Part shown: piece after piece, positions 11,551-21,328 of the stretch
Layout of the letters: each line of letters begins with the position of its first letter
How positions within the stretch are numbered: position 1 is the first letter of the stretch
NCBI GenBank assembly: GCA_964019135.1
Contig: OZ025250.1
Coordinates: forward strand, 47,275,174-47,339,173
DNA: 64,000 nt
Direction: 5' to 3'
Source of the DNA: Arenicola marina
Lineage: Eukaryota; Annelida; Polychaeta; Arenicolidae
Notes under the pieces: generated by a model
Told to the model about the DNA's origin: nothing
Databases searched by the model: none
The model's input: the letters and a program-made list of their open reading frames with translations, nothing else
Translations under genes and position numbers: made by a program

Positions 11551-12000
11551 GTCAGAATGGAAGGTGTATGTAACGCTAACATAAGAAGGGCAGTGAGGGG
11601 AGGGGGGGAGGCATTCTTACAATACTCATACAATATAGGTACACACATATATACACAATCCATGGCATTACTGAACATCCATAGCGTAAGCCATTAATTT
11701 ACTTCGATTTGATAAAATCACCGCCACGAACCACCCCGCCACAGTACAATGCTAGGACGCTTTCCTCTCACGCCGACATCACTCAGTCTGAACAGCAGAC
11801 GACGTCTGCCGAGCCGAGACTGACGGTTGTCAATTTCAATGTCTATATAAGGAACCCTTTGAACACAGTGAGACATACGCTGGTTCCCCGTGACGTATCC
11901 AGCGGGTCTACATGTATATCACTCTGCCAGCAGAGGGAGCTCGTTCCGCACATCGCCTCTGCCCCACGTAACCGCCTACCTCACGAGTGACCTCAGCGGT
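11551..12000. other. Single-copy DNA without recognised gene
   Basis: I see no domain, splice-bounded exon or clear repeat. A plus-strand open frame (11,709-11,990) runs toward the next array and is not supported. Confidence 0.4.
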
Positions 12001-12001
12001 C

Positions 12002-12370
12002 AGAGGACGTACAGTGTGGGGGGACGTACTTTGTCGGCGAACGTACTATGCGGGCGGACGTAGTGTGGGCGGACGTACAGTATGGGCGGCCGTACAGTGT
12101 GGGTGGACGTACAGTGTGGGCGGCCGTACAGTGCGGGCGTTACTACAGTGCGGGCGGACGTACAGTATGGGTGGACGTACAGTGTGGGCGGCCGTACAGT
12201 GCGGGCGTACCTACAGTGTGGGTGAACGTACAGTGTGGGTGGACGTACAGTGTGGGCGGACGTACAGTGAAGGCGGACGTACAGTGTGGGCGGACGTACA
12301 GTGAAGGCGGACGTACAGTGTGGGCGGACGTACAGTGTGGGCGGACGTACAGTGTGGGCGAACGCACAGC
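12002..12370. repeat. 17-bp minisatellite (GTGTGGGCGGACGTACA)
   Basis: About 21 head-to-tail units of GTGTGGGCGGACGTACA with substitutions such as GTGCGGGCGTT and GTGAAGGCGG. The 17-bp period gives open frames in several registers. The shorter copy B array is at 49,500-49,770. Confidence 0.95.
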
Positions 12371-12489
12371 GGACATAAGTTAGGTCATAAGGGTTATTCT
12401 ACTATCATTGAATAGATGTTATACATATATTTCTTGGGCCTCTCCATATATAAGCATACCATAGTGCTGATAAACCATGGTTACCCAAA

Positions 12490-13130
12490 GTTGGTCCGCA
12501 GCTTTCGGAACTAGTTTTGCCTTTGCCCGCACGTCCCTGGCTCGAGGGTTGTCATCAGCTAAACGCGTCCTCTCCGTATCAATCGGGACTTATTTGGCTT
12601 TGGTCCGCACGTCCCTGACTCGACGTTTGCCCGCAGGTTTGAGCGTCCTTTCCGCGTCAATCGGGACTTGTTTGGCCTTGGTCCGCACGTCGCTGACTCG
12701 AGGGTTGTCCGCAGCTGCGTGCGTCCTCTCCGCGTCAATCGGGACTTGTTTGGCCTTGGTCCGCACGTCGCTGACTCGAGGGTTGTCCGCAGCTGCGTGC
12801 GTCCTCTCCGCGTCAATCGGGACTTGTTTGGCCTTGGTCCGCACGTCGCTGACACGAGGGTTGTCCGCAGCTGCGTGCGTTCTCTCCGCGTCAATCGGGA
12901 CTTGTTTGGCCTTGGTCCGCACGTCGCTGAATCGAGGGTTGTCCGCAGCTGCGTGCGTCCTCTCCGCGTCAATCGGGACTTGTTTGGCCTTGGTCCGCAC
13001 GTCGCTGACTCGAGGGTTGTCCGCAGCTGCGTGCGTCCTCTCCGCGTCAATCGGGACTTGTTTGGCCTTGGTCCGCACGTCGCTGACTCGAGGGTTGTCA
13101 GCCGCTTCGAGCGTCCTCTCCGCGTCAATC
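12490..13130. repeat. 78-bp tandem repeat, about 8 units
   Basis: The unit contains CGAGGGTTGTCCGCAGCTGC, GTCCTCTCCGCGTCAATCGG and GGCCTTGGTCCGCACGTCGC. It is 78 bp, 26 codons, so a frame reading GLSAAACVLSASIGTCLALV stays open, and so do frames on the minus strand. Central units are nearly identical, while edge units diverge. Copy B keeps only about one unit (49,880-50,000). Confidence 0.95.
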
Positions 13131-13690
13131 CGAGGCTGCCCGGTGTGTTCATCGCCTGACGAGTGAAATTAGATTAGAAATCAGATGAGTTTCCTGCCTG
13201 ATATTGCTTATCCATGCACACCATATCTTGAACCGTAGTTATTCCGCAGTTCTATCGGGTTATTGAAGATGCTGATACGGGAGGCGGGACACGAACACCG
13301 ATATGTACTGTGTCCGATATGTTATCGACTCCATGGGGCAGTCCACAATGGAGCGGCCAATATGACTGTTTTATATTAGTCTCGATTTACTAAGCATTAT
13401 ATTGTGACATAACGTTCGTCGTTTTCACTCACCATGTTTCCCGGCGGCTGGTGACCCAGAACTTCCGGTGTTCATCCGGCTGAACATAATGCTGTGAACA
13501 ACAAGAGCTTCAACTAAGTGTTACATAGTGATGATCTTTAAACTATATGGCAGGGTCATAACGCCACAAAATCCACGATTGGATTCAGCAAAGGTTTAGC
13601 CTAATCAAATTGGCGGTTTTAATTCTTCGAAACCCCAATTTTACGATAGGATATTAAGATAAGATTATTGGTTAATAACATCGCATACTA
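13131..13690. other. Single-copy DNA shared with copy B, no gene seen
   Basis: Aligns with copy B 50,035-50,545. It is moderately AT-rich, without a coding frame or recognised element. Confidence 0.5.
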
Positions 13691-13917
13691 CATGAAAATG
13701 CTTAGCATACATGAGAGATAAATAAAATTTAAAAAAACGAGTGGTTCCGCACAACGTTCACGACAAAGGGAGTTCAAAAGCAAGCACATTTTAATACCAA
13801 CAGTAGATGTGAAGCCCGGCTAGCTTTGTAAGTTGCGCGATGGACTTCCAACTGTAGGTTTGTGCGTTCGATTACCAACCAGAACAATTTCGTTTTCTTT
13901 CATGCCGATCAACACAA
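13690..13917 (+). mobile_element. Probable degenerate tRNA-derived SINE insertion, copy A only
   Basis: Copy B passes straight from GATTATTGGCTAATAAC to the 25-bp array, whereas copy A has about 230 extra bases here. Within them, 13,814-13,882 is tRNA-like: TAGCTTTGTAAGTTGCGCGA near the A-box position, GGACTTCCAACTG as anticodon arm, and GCGTTCGATTACC as B box. Mismatches in the arms argue against a working tRNA gene. Confidence 0.5.
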
Positions 13918-14960
13918 ACAGGTACCGCTCCTACCTACCCCAACCTGTACCACTCCGACCTACCCCAACCGGTACCACTCCAGCCTACCCCAACCTGTAC
14001 CACTCCGACCTACCCCAACCGGTACCATTCCAACCTACCCCAACCTGTACCACTCCAACCTACCCCAACCGGTACCACTCCGACCTACCCCAACCGGTCC
14101 TACTCCGACCTACCCCAACCTGTACCACTCCGACCTACCCCAACCGGTACCACTCCGACCTACCCCATCCGGTCCTACTCCGACCTACCCCAACCTGTAC
14201 CACTCCGACCTACCCCAACCGGTACCGCTCCTACCTACCCCAACCTGTACCACTCCGACCTACCCCAACCGGTACCACTCCAGCCTACCCCAACCTGTAC
14301 CACTCCGACCTACCCCAACCGGTACCATTCCAACCTACCCCAACCTGTACCACTCCAACCTACCCCAACCGGTACCACTCCGACCTACCCCAACCGGTCC
14401 TACTCCGACCTACCCCAACCTGTACCACTCCGACCTACCCCAACCGGTACCACTCCGACCTACCCCATCCGGTCCTACTCCGACCTACCCCAACCTGTAC
14501 CACTCCGACCTACCCCAACCGGTACCACTCCAACCTGCCCCAACCGGTACCACTCCAACCTACCCCAACCTGTACCACTCCAACCTACCCCAACCGGTAC
14601 CACTTCCACCTACCCCAACCGGTACCACTCCGACATACCCCAACCGGTCCTACTCCGACCTACCCCAACCAGTACCACTCCGACCTACCCCAACCGGTAC
14701 CACTTCGACCTATCCCAACCGGTACCACTCCAACCTACCCCAACCTGTACCACTCCGACCTACCCCAACCGGTACCACTCCGACCTACCCCAACCGGTAC
14801 CTCTCCTACCTACCCCAACCGGTACCACTCCGACTTACCCCAACCGGTACCACTCCAAACTACCCCAACCGGTAACACTCGGACCCTCCCCAACCGATAC
14901 CAGTCACACCCACCTCAAACTATACCACTCCGACCTGCCTCGACCCAAACCACTTCGACC
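13918..14960. repeat. 25-bp minisatellite (TACCCCAACCGGTACCACTC core) with 300-bp duplication
   Basis: Units of TACCCCAACC(G/T)GTACCACTC plus CGACC run for about 41 copies. The block 13,921-14,220 is repeated without a visible difference at 14,221-14,520 (twelve units), a very recent event. The long open frames through it (repeats of TPTYPNRYHSDLPQPVPLRP) result from the 25-bp period and the absence of stop words in the unit. Copy B has a longer, more diverged array (50,555-52,460). Confidence 0.95.
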
Positions 14961-15157
14961 CACCAAGTCATTTCTTTTCCTTTTTAACCGACCGACCGAC
15001 ATATTGTGCTGGTCTCATAGTCATGAAGAACGTTTAATGTTATCGGGATGTTATCCTCTCTCGTCCAATGAAGCATGATGCAGAAACATGTCTCTATTTA
15101 AAACAACCGCACGCCGTCTAAGCTTGAAAGGCCATAGTGGGCTTCAGGGTGTTATAC

Positions 15158-16775
15158 TTACTTGTTTAATTCATATTGGATAACGTCAATGTCAGGTCTG
15201 CTCTCAGGGTCAAAGTGACAGCACCTGTGGTATATGACACCCAGACGAGTCTCATCCGCTAGGTGCTTGTATCTGTTCGATCCTCTGGGCAACTGTCTGG
15301 CAGCGATCCTCGCCTTCAGCACCTCATCTTGATTACCTTGGCTTGGCAGGTCCATGTCCCATGGCAACATGATATCAGGAGAGAGCAGGCAGAATATGAC
15401 CATACCACAGCTCCAAACATCGATTCGTTTCAAATCTGTGATATCTGCCGATTTCAAGGAGTCCATGAATTGTTCCAGTGAGAAAAAGCGTCTTGTTCCT
15501 CGTTGAACACGGCCAGCGTTCTTCTGTGGCTCAGATTCAGTTTGTAGGTTAGTTGCCCTACCTTCACCGAAGTCGGTCAGCTTAAAGGTAAACAAGTGCC
15601 CCGTATTTGTTACCAGAATGTTAGCCGGCTTTATATCCCTATGACACATGTCTCCACGGTGAAGGAAAGCCAGCCCTGTAACAACGTCAACTACTGCTTT
15701 GTGAAGCACCCCGCGCTTCACGCCAAGTTCTTCGACGAGATCGGCTTCCACCAGAATGCACAGCAGCTCTGCCAGCGTGCTGCCTTTGCGAAAACCGTAG
15801 ATATCAAGTTGCTCCAAATTAAACTCCATGAATTCCATAACTGGACTGAAGCTTATGGGCTCTATGCACACTGCCAGCAGACTGACAATATTTGGGTGCT
15901 TAATCGCACTGAGTAATTTAGTCTCCTTTACGAACAGCTTGACTTGAGCGATGTTGTACTTGGAGGCCAACATCCGCTTAATCACGACTCGGGAACCATC
16001 TGAAGATAATTTACGTACATATAGTTTTACATGTAATGCAGTATGCTAATATCTAACCCAAATATAAATACAGTCAAACAGATCATATTGCAAATGTGTT
16101 ACTTGGTCCCCCCCCCCCTCCCCGGCTAAATACTTTTACTTTCGAAACTCAGAGCCACGGATTCAATTGGAGTAAAGTGATTTAAAAGGGATGACGGTTT
16201 GCGAATGATGAATACTATCTTCTCATCCGATAAAAAGATGCTGACATTTTTATATTTATGTTTATATATAAACGAAGTAGATTACCTAATTTAGGAGCCT
16301 TTCTACCATTAGCGTTGCCATAGTAGCAGTAATATGGGCGTACGTAATTAAATGATTCACGTACTGACACAAATCTATATACGTGTACCTATTGTATTAA
16401 TGATTGCTACTCGTGTTTTCTTGCAAACATCATGAGTGTAACCGTCCGGTAATTCATCTTCAACTGCTTGTCGTGGACAAAATGTTTGGCGACCGTAATG
16501 TAATTAATTAAGTACTGTATGTATGACCTCAGATATTTGCAAAGAAAAAAAAACACCAAAAAAATATAGTCATGGCGGACCCGAATTTAACGCAACTTTA
16601 GGTACGACTTACCTGACTTAAGAGTGCCCATAATCACTTGTCCATAGGCCCCTTTGGCAATCATACGATCTTCCGCGATGTCTCGGCGTTTCAGGACGGC
16701 AATGCCAGCGCGCTCCACGTTCTGTCGCAAGTCCGTCATGGTCGATTCTAACTCCTCCATCACGGTACGTTCCAA
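15158..16775 (-). CDS. Serine/threonine-type protein kinase, two exons (copy A, possibly decaying)
   Basis: Exon 1 ends at 16,613 with donor CAG|GTAAGT. Exon 2 runs 15,999-15,158 after acceptor TTCAG; the intron is 613 bp and the join is phase 1 (an Asp codon). Exon 1 holds the glycine loop IAKGAYGQV. Exon 2 holds the beta-3 lysine (VVIKRM), the catalytic loop HRDIKPANILV, DFG (DFGEG), an SLEQ motif where SPEQ is expected, DVWSCG and ESRPD, so the kinase fold is complete at about 330 residues. HRDIKPAN indicates Ser/Thr specificity, and the general look is tyrosine-kinase-like/RIPK-like. Oddities against copy B: TTG at 16,775 where B has ATG (next in-frame ATG at 16,760), loss of the first loop glycine, and loss of the SPEQ proline. 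The 3' end is either a TAA after NK or a donor AA|GTAAGT, which cannot be decided here. Confidence 0.8.
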
Positions 16776-17190
16776 TTGGCCAGAAAGAAGTCGATCGCTT
16801 TATACCGTCATGCTGACCTCTATAGACGATTTGTCGCTTGCTTTGTGTCTGTTATCACGTCAGCTATTGAAGATTGTTCAACGTAAAGTTGTTCAAGTTG
16901 TTCAAGCATAAAGTTTTGCTACCCTAATGACTACGGCAGGGGTTAGAATTCAATTAACGATTATTCCGTTACCTGGTCTCGGCAACCTGTGCCCTTGGGA
17001 GACCAAATGATATATTATATGTTGATGAGTTCCATTGGTTTTAACCGTGATTCACAATGATTTTCGGTTCATGGTGACGCACCAGAACGCGGGACCGCGA
17101 GAATGCGCACGCGAGAACGCGTGGGTGAGACCGCAAGAATGCTAGGGTGAGAACGCGTGGGCGAGACCGCAAGAACGCTAGGGTGAGAAC
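16776..17190. other. Upstream flank of kinase A
   Basis: Shared with copy B (54,964-55,320). It ends with tandem words such as GCGAGAACGCGTGGG and GCAAGAACGCTAGGG at about 17,090-17,215. Some promoter must lie here if the kinase is expressed, but no TATA or initiator stands out. Confidence 0.4.
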
Positions 17191-17219
17191 GCGTGGGCGA
17201 GACGGCAAGAACGCTATTG

Positions 17220-17645
17220 TTCTGTGCGCTGGACTATGGCACCGTGCACTGGACTATGGCCCCGTGCGCTAGACTATGGGTCCGTGCGCTGGACTATGGT
17301 TCTGTGCGCTGGACTATGGCTCCATGCGCTGGACTATGGCTCCGTGCGCTGGACTATGGCTTCGGTCGCGAGCTATGGCTCCGTGCGCTGGACTATGGCT
17401 CCGTGCGCTGAACTATGGCTCCGTGGGTTGGACTATGGCTCCGTGCGCTGAACTATGGCTCCGTGCGCTGGACTATGGCTCCGTGCGCTGAACTATGGCT
17501 TCGTGCGCTGGACTATAGCTCCGTGCGCTGAACTATGGCTCCGTGGGTTGGACTATGGCTCCGTGCGCTGGACTATAGCTCCGTGCGCTGAACTATGGCT
17601 CCGTGCGCTGAACTATGGCTCCGTGCGCTGGAGTATGGCTCCGGT
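17220..17645. repeat. 20-bp minisatellite (GGACTATGGCTCCGTGCGCT), about 21 units
   Basis: Near-perfect 20-bp units with variants GAACTATGG and GGACTATAG. The array is bounded on the left by GCGAGAACGC-type words and on the right (17,650-17,735) by their reverse complements, CTCGCGTTCTTG and TTCTCGCCC. The copy B array is about nine times longer (55,355-59,200). Confidence 0.95.
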
Positions 17646-17759
17646 CGCTCTCTCCCTCGCGTTCTTGTGTTTTCGCCCTTGCGTTTTTGTGTTCTCGCCC
17701 TCGCTTTGTTGTGTTTCGCCCTTGCCTTGTATGCAGACCATTGTAAGCCAACCTTAAGT

Positions 17760-18118
17760 TAGTCAATTCCGAATTCTGCCTGATCCAAATGCCTCCACGT
17801 AACTTGTTCCTAGCCCTGTCGCCAGCCTGCGAATGTCACAGGTAGTTCAGACAGCATATATATCACGAGCGCACTTATCTTAGAGATCACCACATGGCAA
17901 AACATCAAGTCATATATGAAACTCAACCCCACTCCACCCGCTGCATATACACTAATCGTCATGGTGGTCGCAGTCCCCATGGCAGTGATGTGTTTGTTGA
18001 CTCTCAGAGTGGCCCTTGTGTATTGAATTATATGCGAGTATTCTTTTAAACCCGATACACGTATCCGTCTAGTCCCAGATATGTCTGTGGCTGCTTGTTT
18101 ATCTGTGGTGCAGGGCAT
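17760..18118 (-). pseudogene. Exon of unrecognised multi-pass membrane protein (copy A form)
   Basis: The minus-strand frame reads a hydrophilic start, then VNKHITAMGTATTMTISVYA, AAGGVGLSFIYDLMFCHVVI and SALVIYMLSELPVTFAGWRQ, with two strongly hydrophobic stretches that would span a membrane. The part below 17,915 aligns with the copy B exon at 59,990-60,150. Copy A has a TAG directly after GWRQG where copy B has GTG, and the donor that reads GTAAGT in copy B reads GTTGGC here. I do not recognise the family. It looks like a decayed exon of a locally multiplied gene. Confidence 0.5.
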
Positions 18119-18164
18119 AGCGATGGTAGTTCATCATTACATGTCGTTAGTCATCAGCTAGAGT

Positions 18165-18352
18165 GTCTGTTTGTTAGCAACGTCGGTGACGCCTTCACCC
18201 TCGCCCTACTCTAAGCGTCTCAACCTGTCCCTCATACCGATCACCTTTGACCAGTCTGACCCCACACGCCGAGAGCCCTTAACGCTACCAGCAGTGTGGA
18301 GCACCCCAATGATGTACAGCATGGACACGAGGGCCCGCGATAGGGTTCCTCA
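18165..18352 (-). pseudogene. Duplicated exon fragment A1 of the membrane protein group
   Basis: The minus-strand frame includes RALVSMLYIIGVLHTAGSVK and VGSDWSKVIGMRDRLRRLE, then a stop. It is nearly the same as 18,408-18,620 and similar to 20,035-20,186. The adjacent sequence near 18,060-18,120 also recurs at about 19,960-20,035, so the duplicated unit is larger than the frame. Confidence 0.5.
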
Positions 18353-18407
18353 TAGAGTTCCTCATAGAGTTACCATGGCATAACGATGGTAGGTTATCAT
18401 TACATAA

Positions 18408-18620
18408 GTGTCAGAGTGTGTGTGTATTAGTAACGTCGGTGACAACTTCCCTCTCGCTCCACTCGAAGCCCCTCAACCTGTCCCTCTTACCGATAACATT
18501 TGACCAGTCAGACCCCACACGCCGAGAGCCCTTAAAGCCACCAGCAGTGTGGAGCACCCCAATGATGTACAGCATGGACACGAGGGCCCGCGATAGGGTT
18601 CTTCCTGTGTTGAGGGTCAT
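18408..18620 (-). pseudogene. Duplicated exon fragment A2 of the membrane protein group
   Basis: Best-preserved copy: open frame with LSRALVSMLYIIGVLHTAGG followed by VGSDWSNVIGKRDRLRGFEW. The hydrophobic segment SMLYIIGVLHTAGG would suit a membrane helix. Family not recognised. Confidence 0.5.
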
Positions 18621-18629
18621 TAGGCTGCG

Positions 18630-18965
18630 AATGACAGGAGAGGATAAAAAAAGAATGGGAGTGCCAGGAGAGGATAAGAATAGAATGGAGTGCCAGGAGA
18701 GGATAAGGAGGGAATGGGAGTGCCAGGAGAGGATAAAGAAGGAATATGAGTGTCAGGAGAGGATAAGAAAGGAATGGAGTGCCAGGAGAGGGTAAGAAAG
18801 GAATGGAGTGCCAGAAGAGGAAATTAGGTAACGCGAATGGCAGGAGAGGATAATGAGGGAATGAGAGTGCCAGGAAAGGATACAAAAGCAATGGGAGTGC
18901 CATTGGAAGGCAAGGAGGTAGTGTGAGCGCCAGGAGAGGATAGGAAGGGGATGGGTGTGGCAGAA
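18630..18965. repeat. 30-bp minisatellite (GAGTGCCAGGAGAGGATAAG)
   Basis: About eleven units of GAGTGCCAGGAGAGGATAAG plus AAAGGAATGG with indels and substitutions. It lies between exon fragments A2 and B2 of the membrane-protein group. Confidence 0.9.
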
Positions 18966-19049
18966 CCTGAGGGCGGACCTGTAACGACCACGTCACCTCA
19001 CGATTACAGTTACAGCTGGAGCACCCCAAGTGTCGGTGTGTCTGTTTGT

Positions 19050-19185
19050 CACATATACATACCCCACTCAAGCCCACTCCACCCACTACATAAACACTAA
19101 TCCTCAGGGTGGTCGCAGTCCCTATGACAGTGGTGTGTTTGCGGACCACCAGAGTATCCCTTATGTTTTTGACCTATATATGAGT
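19050..19185 (-). pseudogene. Duplicated exon fragment B2 of the membrane protein group
   Basis: The minus-strand frame VVRKHTTVIGTATTLRISVY followed by VVGGVGLSGV matches residues in the exon at 17,760-18,118 (VNKHITAMGTATTMTISVYA). The distal part of that exon is missing. Confidence 0.5.
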
Positions 19186-19196
19186 GTTATATGCCA

Positions 19197-19295
19197 GTTA
19201 AAGAACGAGCTGGGGTGCATTCGCCAAAATAAAGCACGAAACGCGATAACGTCGAGTGGTTTATTTGGCGAATGCACGACAGCGAGTTCTTTAAC
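19197..19295. repeat. Foldback hairpin/miniature palindromic element 1
   Basis: The left arm (19,197-19,233) starts GTTAAAGAAC and includes GTGCATTCGCCAAAATAAA. The right arm (19,260-19,295) is its near reverse complement, TTTATTTGGCGAATGCAC...GTTCTTTAAC. The 26-base loop contains GCGATAACGTCGAGTGG. Both arms end with TTAA, which could reflect TTAA-specific insertion. Confidence 0.7.
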
Positions 19296-19299
19296 GTAC

Positions 19300-20030
19300 T
19301 TATAAAATTGTTATAACAAGACATGACATGTGCTCACGTTTCGACACATGAATTGACTAGTGTGTGAATTGCACTGCCCGACGAATACATGAGGCACATT
19401 GTGAAAACAACGGTTCGCCATTGTGAAGCCCCAGGGGGGAGGGTAGGGGTGGGAAGGCATGGATGAAGTAGACATTTTGGAAGTAATTGCTTCTTAGTTT
19501 GTGAAAACATCGCCCCCTGAAAAGCGACATGACGGATATAATGAGAAATGTATGCAATCGATAACTGTGGAATTTCCATATATTTTGAGATTTCTGATCC
19601 AACCCCGGCCCCTTTGGTGCTTAACATTGACTTATGCATTCCATTGTTTGTCTTGAAATTGGCAAATTCTGTCAACACCAGCCAACTCGGCTCCGCTCGC
19701 TCAGCTCAGCTCAGCTCAGCTCGCCTGATTATACCGTGACACTTGACGAGTCAATATTAACAACTGTTCTTTATCTAAATAATGCACAGTTTTTCCGTTC
19801 ATTATTAAAATCAAGCACTGTTTTACCGTTCTTTATTTGAATAACGCACACTTACGTTAATACAACACGGCTAGGTCTGTTTTGCGATCCATTCTTCAAG
19901 ATAATGAACACTTAAGACAAAGACGTGACGTCACACAATGTTTTAATTTAAACCTAAAACATACGTATCCTGCGATGTCTGTGGCTGCTTGTTTATCTGC
20001 CGTGCGTGGCGTAACGATGGTAGTTCATCA
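19300..20030. other. Spacer without a recognised gene
   Basis: Contains a short AGCTC run at 19,695-19,725 and AT-rich sequence with repeated CGTTC(T/A)TTAT words between 19,760 and 19,850. No supported exon. Confidence 0.4.
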
Positions 20031-20034
20031 TTAC

Positions 20035-20186
20035 ATAAGTGTCAGAGTGTCTGTGTATTAGCAACGTCGGTGACAACTTCCCTCTCGCCACACTGTAAGC
20101 CTCTCAACCCGGCCCTCTTACCGATCACCTTTGACCACCCCACACGCTGAGAGCCCTTAAAGCCATCAGCAGCGTGGAGCACGCTG
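20035..20186 (-). pseudogene. Duplicated exon fragment A3 of the membrane protein group
   Basis: A third, more diverged match to fragments A1 and A2, including the shared minus-strand core TTAAGGGCTCTC(A/G)GCGTGTGG. Its promoter-side flank (19,965-20,035) matches that of A1. A deletion removes the TCTGACC part. Confidence 0.45.
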
Positions 20187-20394
20187 TTAGATGTTAGATT
20201 ATAATGTTAGATTATAATCTGAATAAATGTGTCATTAATGTGCATGTTTAAGAATTATTAATGTTTTGCTTGTAATTACTTGTACACCACATGCAATCAA
20301 GAGGGATTTGTATTGGCATTGCCTGTTTCCTAATTGCAAAAAATATGTTCAAACCAGAACGACAAATCTTCAGCTGCCAATCTGTACCCTGTTG

Positions 20395-21328
20395 ACTGTC
20401 CGCGTCCTGTCCGTGTCCTGTTGGCTGTCCGCGTCCTGTTGACTGTCCGTGTCCTGTTGGCTGTCCGCGTCCTGTTGGCTGTCCGTGTCCTGTTGGCTGT
20501 CCCTGTCCTGTTGGTTGTCCGTGTCCTGTTGGCTGTCCGTGTTTTGTTGGCTGTCCGTGTCCTGTTGGCTGTCCGCGTCCTGTTGGCTGTCCGTGTCCTG
20601 TTGGCTGTCCGCGTCCTGTTGGCTGTCCGTGTCCTGTTGGCTGTCCGTGTTTTGTTGGCTGTCTCCGGGGAGGGTGTGTGTGGGTCGGGGGCAGGCGTTG
20701 GTGGAGGGATGGTTTGTGTGGGCCGGGGTCAGGCGTTGGTACGGTAAGGGTGTGTGTGGGTCGGGGGCAAGCGTTGGTACGGCGATTGTGTGTGTGGGGC
20801 GCGGGCAGGCTTTGGTACGGGGAGGGTGAGGGTGGGCCGGGGGCAGGCGTTGGTACGCTGAGGGTATGTGTGGGCCGCGGGCAGGCTTTGGTACTTGGAG
20901 GGTGTGTGTGGGCCGGGGGCAGCCGTTGGTACGGGGGTTGTGTGTGTGGGTCGGGGGCAGGCGTTGGTAAGGGGAGGGTGAGTGTGGGCCGGGGGCAGGC
21001 GCTGGTACGGGTAGGGTGTTTTCGGGTCGGGGGCAGGCGTTGGTACGGGTAGGGTGTGTGTGGGTCGGGGGCAGGCGTTGGTATGGGAAAGGTGTGTGTG
21101 GGCCAGGGGCAGGCTTTGGTACGGAGAGGGTGTGTGCGGGTCGGGGGCAGCCGTGGGTACGGGGATTGTGTGTGTGGGTCACACACGCCCAAGCCTGAGG
21201 CCTTACACGCCCAAGCCTGGCGCCTCACACGCCCAAGCCTGGCGTCTCAAACGCCCACGCCTGACGCCTTACACGCCCAAGCCTGACACCTCACGCGCCC
21301 AAGCCTGACGCCTCGCACGCCCAAGCCT
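20395..21328. repeat. Compound minisatellite, module 1 (18-bp, about 37-bp and 22-bp arrays)
   Basis: Three arrays lie in series: 18-bp units TCCTGTTGGCTGTCCGCG (20,400-20,662); 36-39-bp units around GGGGGCAGGCGTTGGTACGG (20,664-21,180); and 22-bp units ACACGCCCAAGCCTGACGCC plus TC (21,183-21,328). The whole module recurs as module 2. Long frames on both strands here are by-products. Confidence 0.93.

Larger units (their letters stand above)
1..17915 (+). repeat. Large direct duplication, copy A (left end cut by window)
   Basis: The order of arrays, MITE, SINE remnant, NHL exon, kinase gene and membrane-protein exon here recurs in the same orientation in copy B (30,197-60,150). Stretches between arrays, such as 600-4,000 against 30,720-33,960, align almost base for base with scattered substitutions and short indels, roughly 93-95% identical by eye. 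Homology fades near 17,915, inside the membrane-protein exon. Copy A lacks the 7.2 kb transposon and the intronic LINE of copy B, but has its own insertion of about 230 bp at 13,690-13,917 and about 480 bp near 3,985-4,466 that copy B lacks. It could be a true segmental duplication or two haplotypes assembled in series. Confidence 0.9.

Noticed and set aside
13833-14987. 384-codon Pro/Thr/Tyr-rich frame
   Set aside because: By-product of the 25-bp array: a second overlapping frame is equally long and reads the same peptide in another register. No signal peptide or flanking exon.
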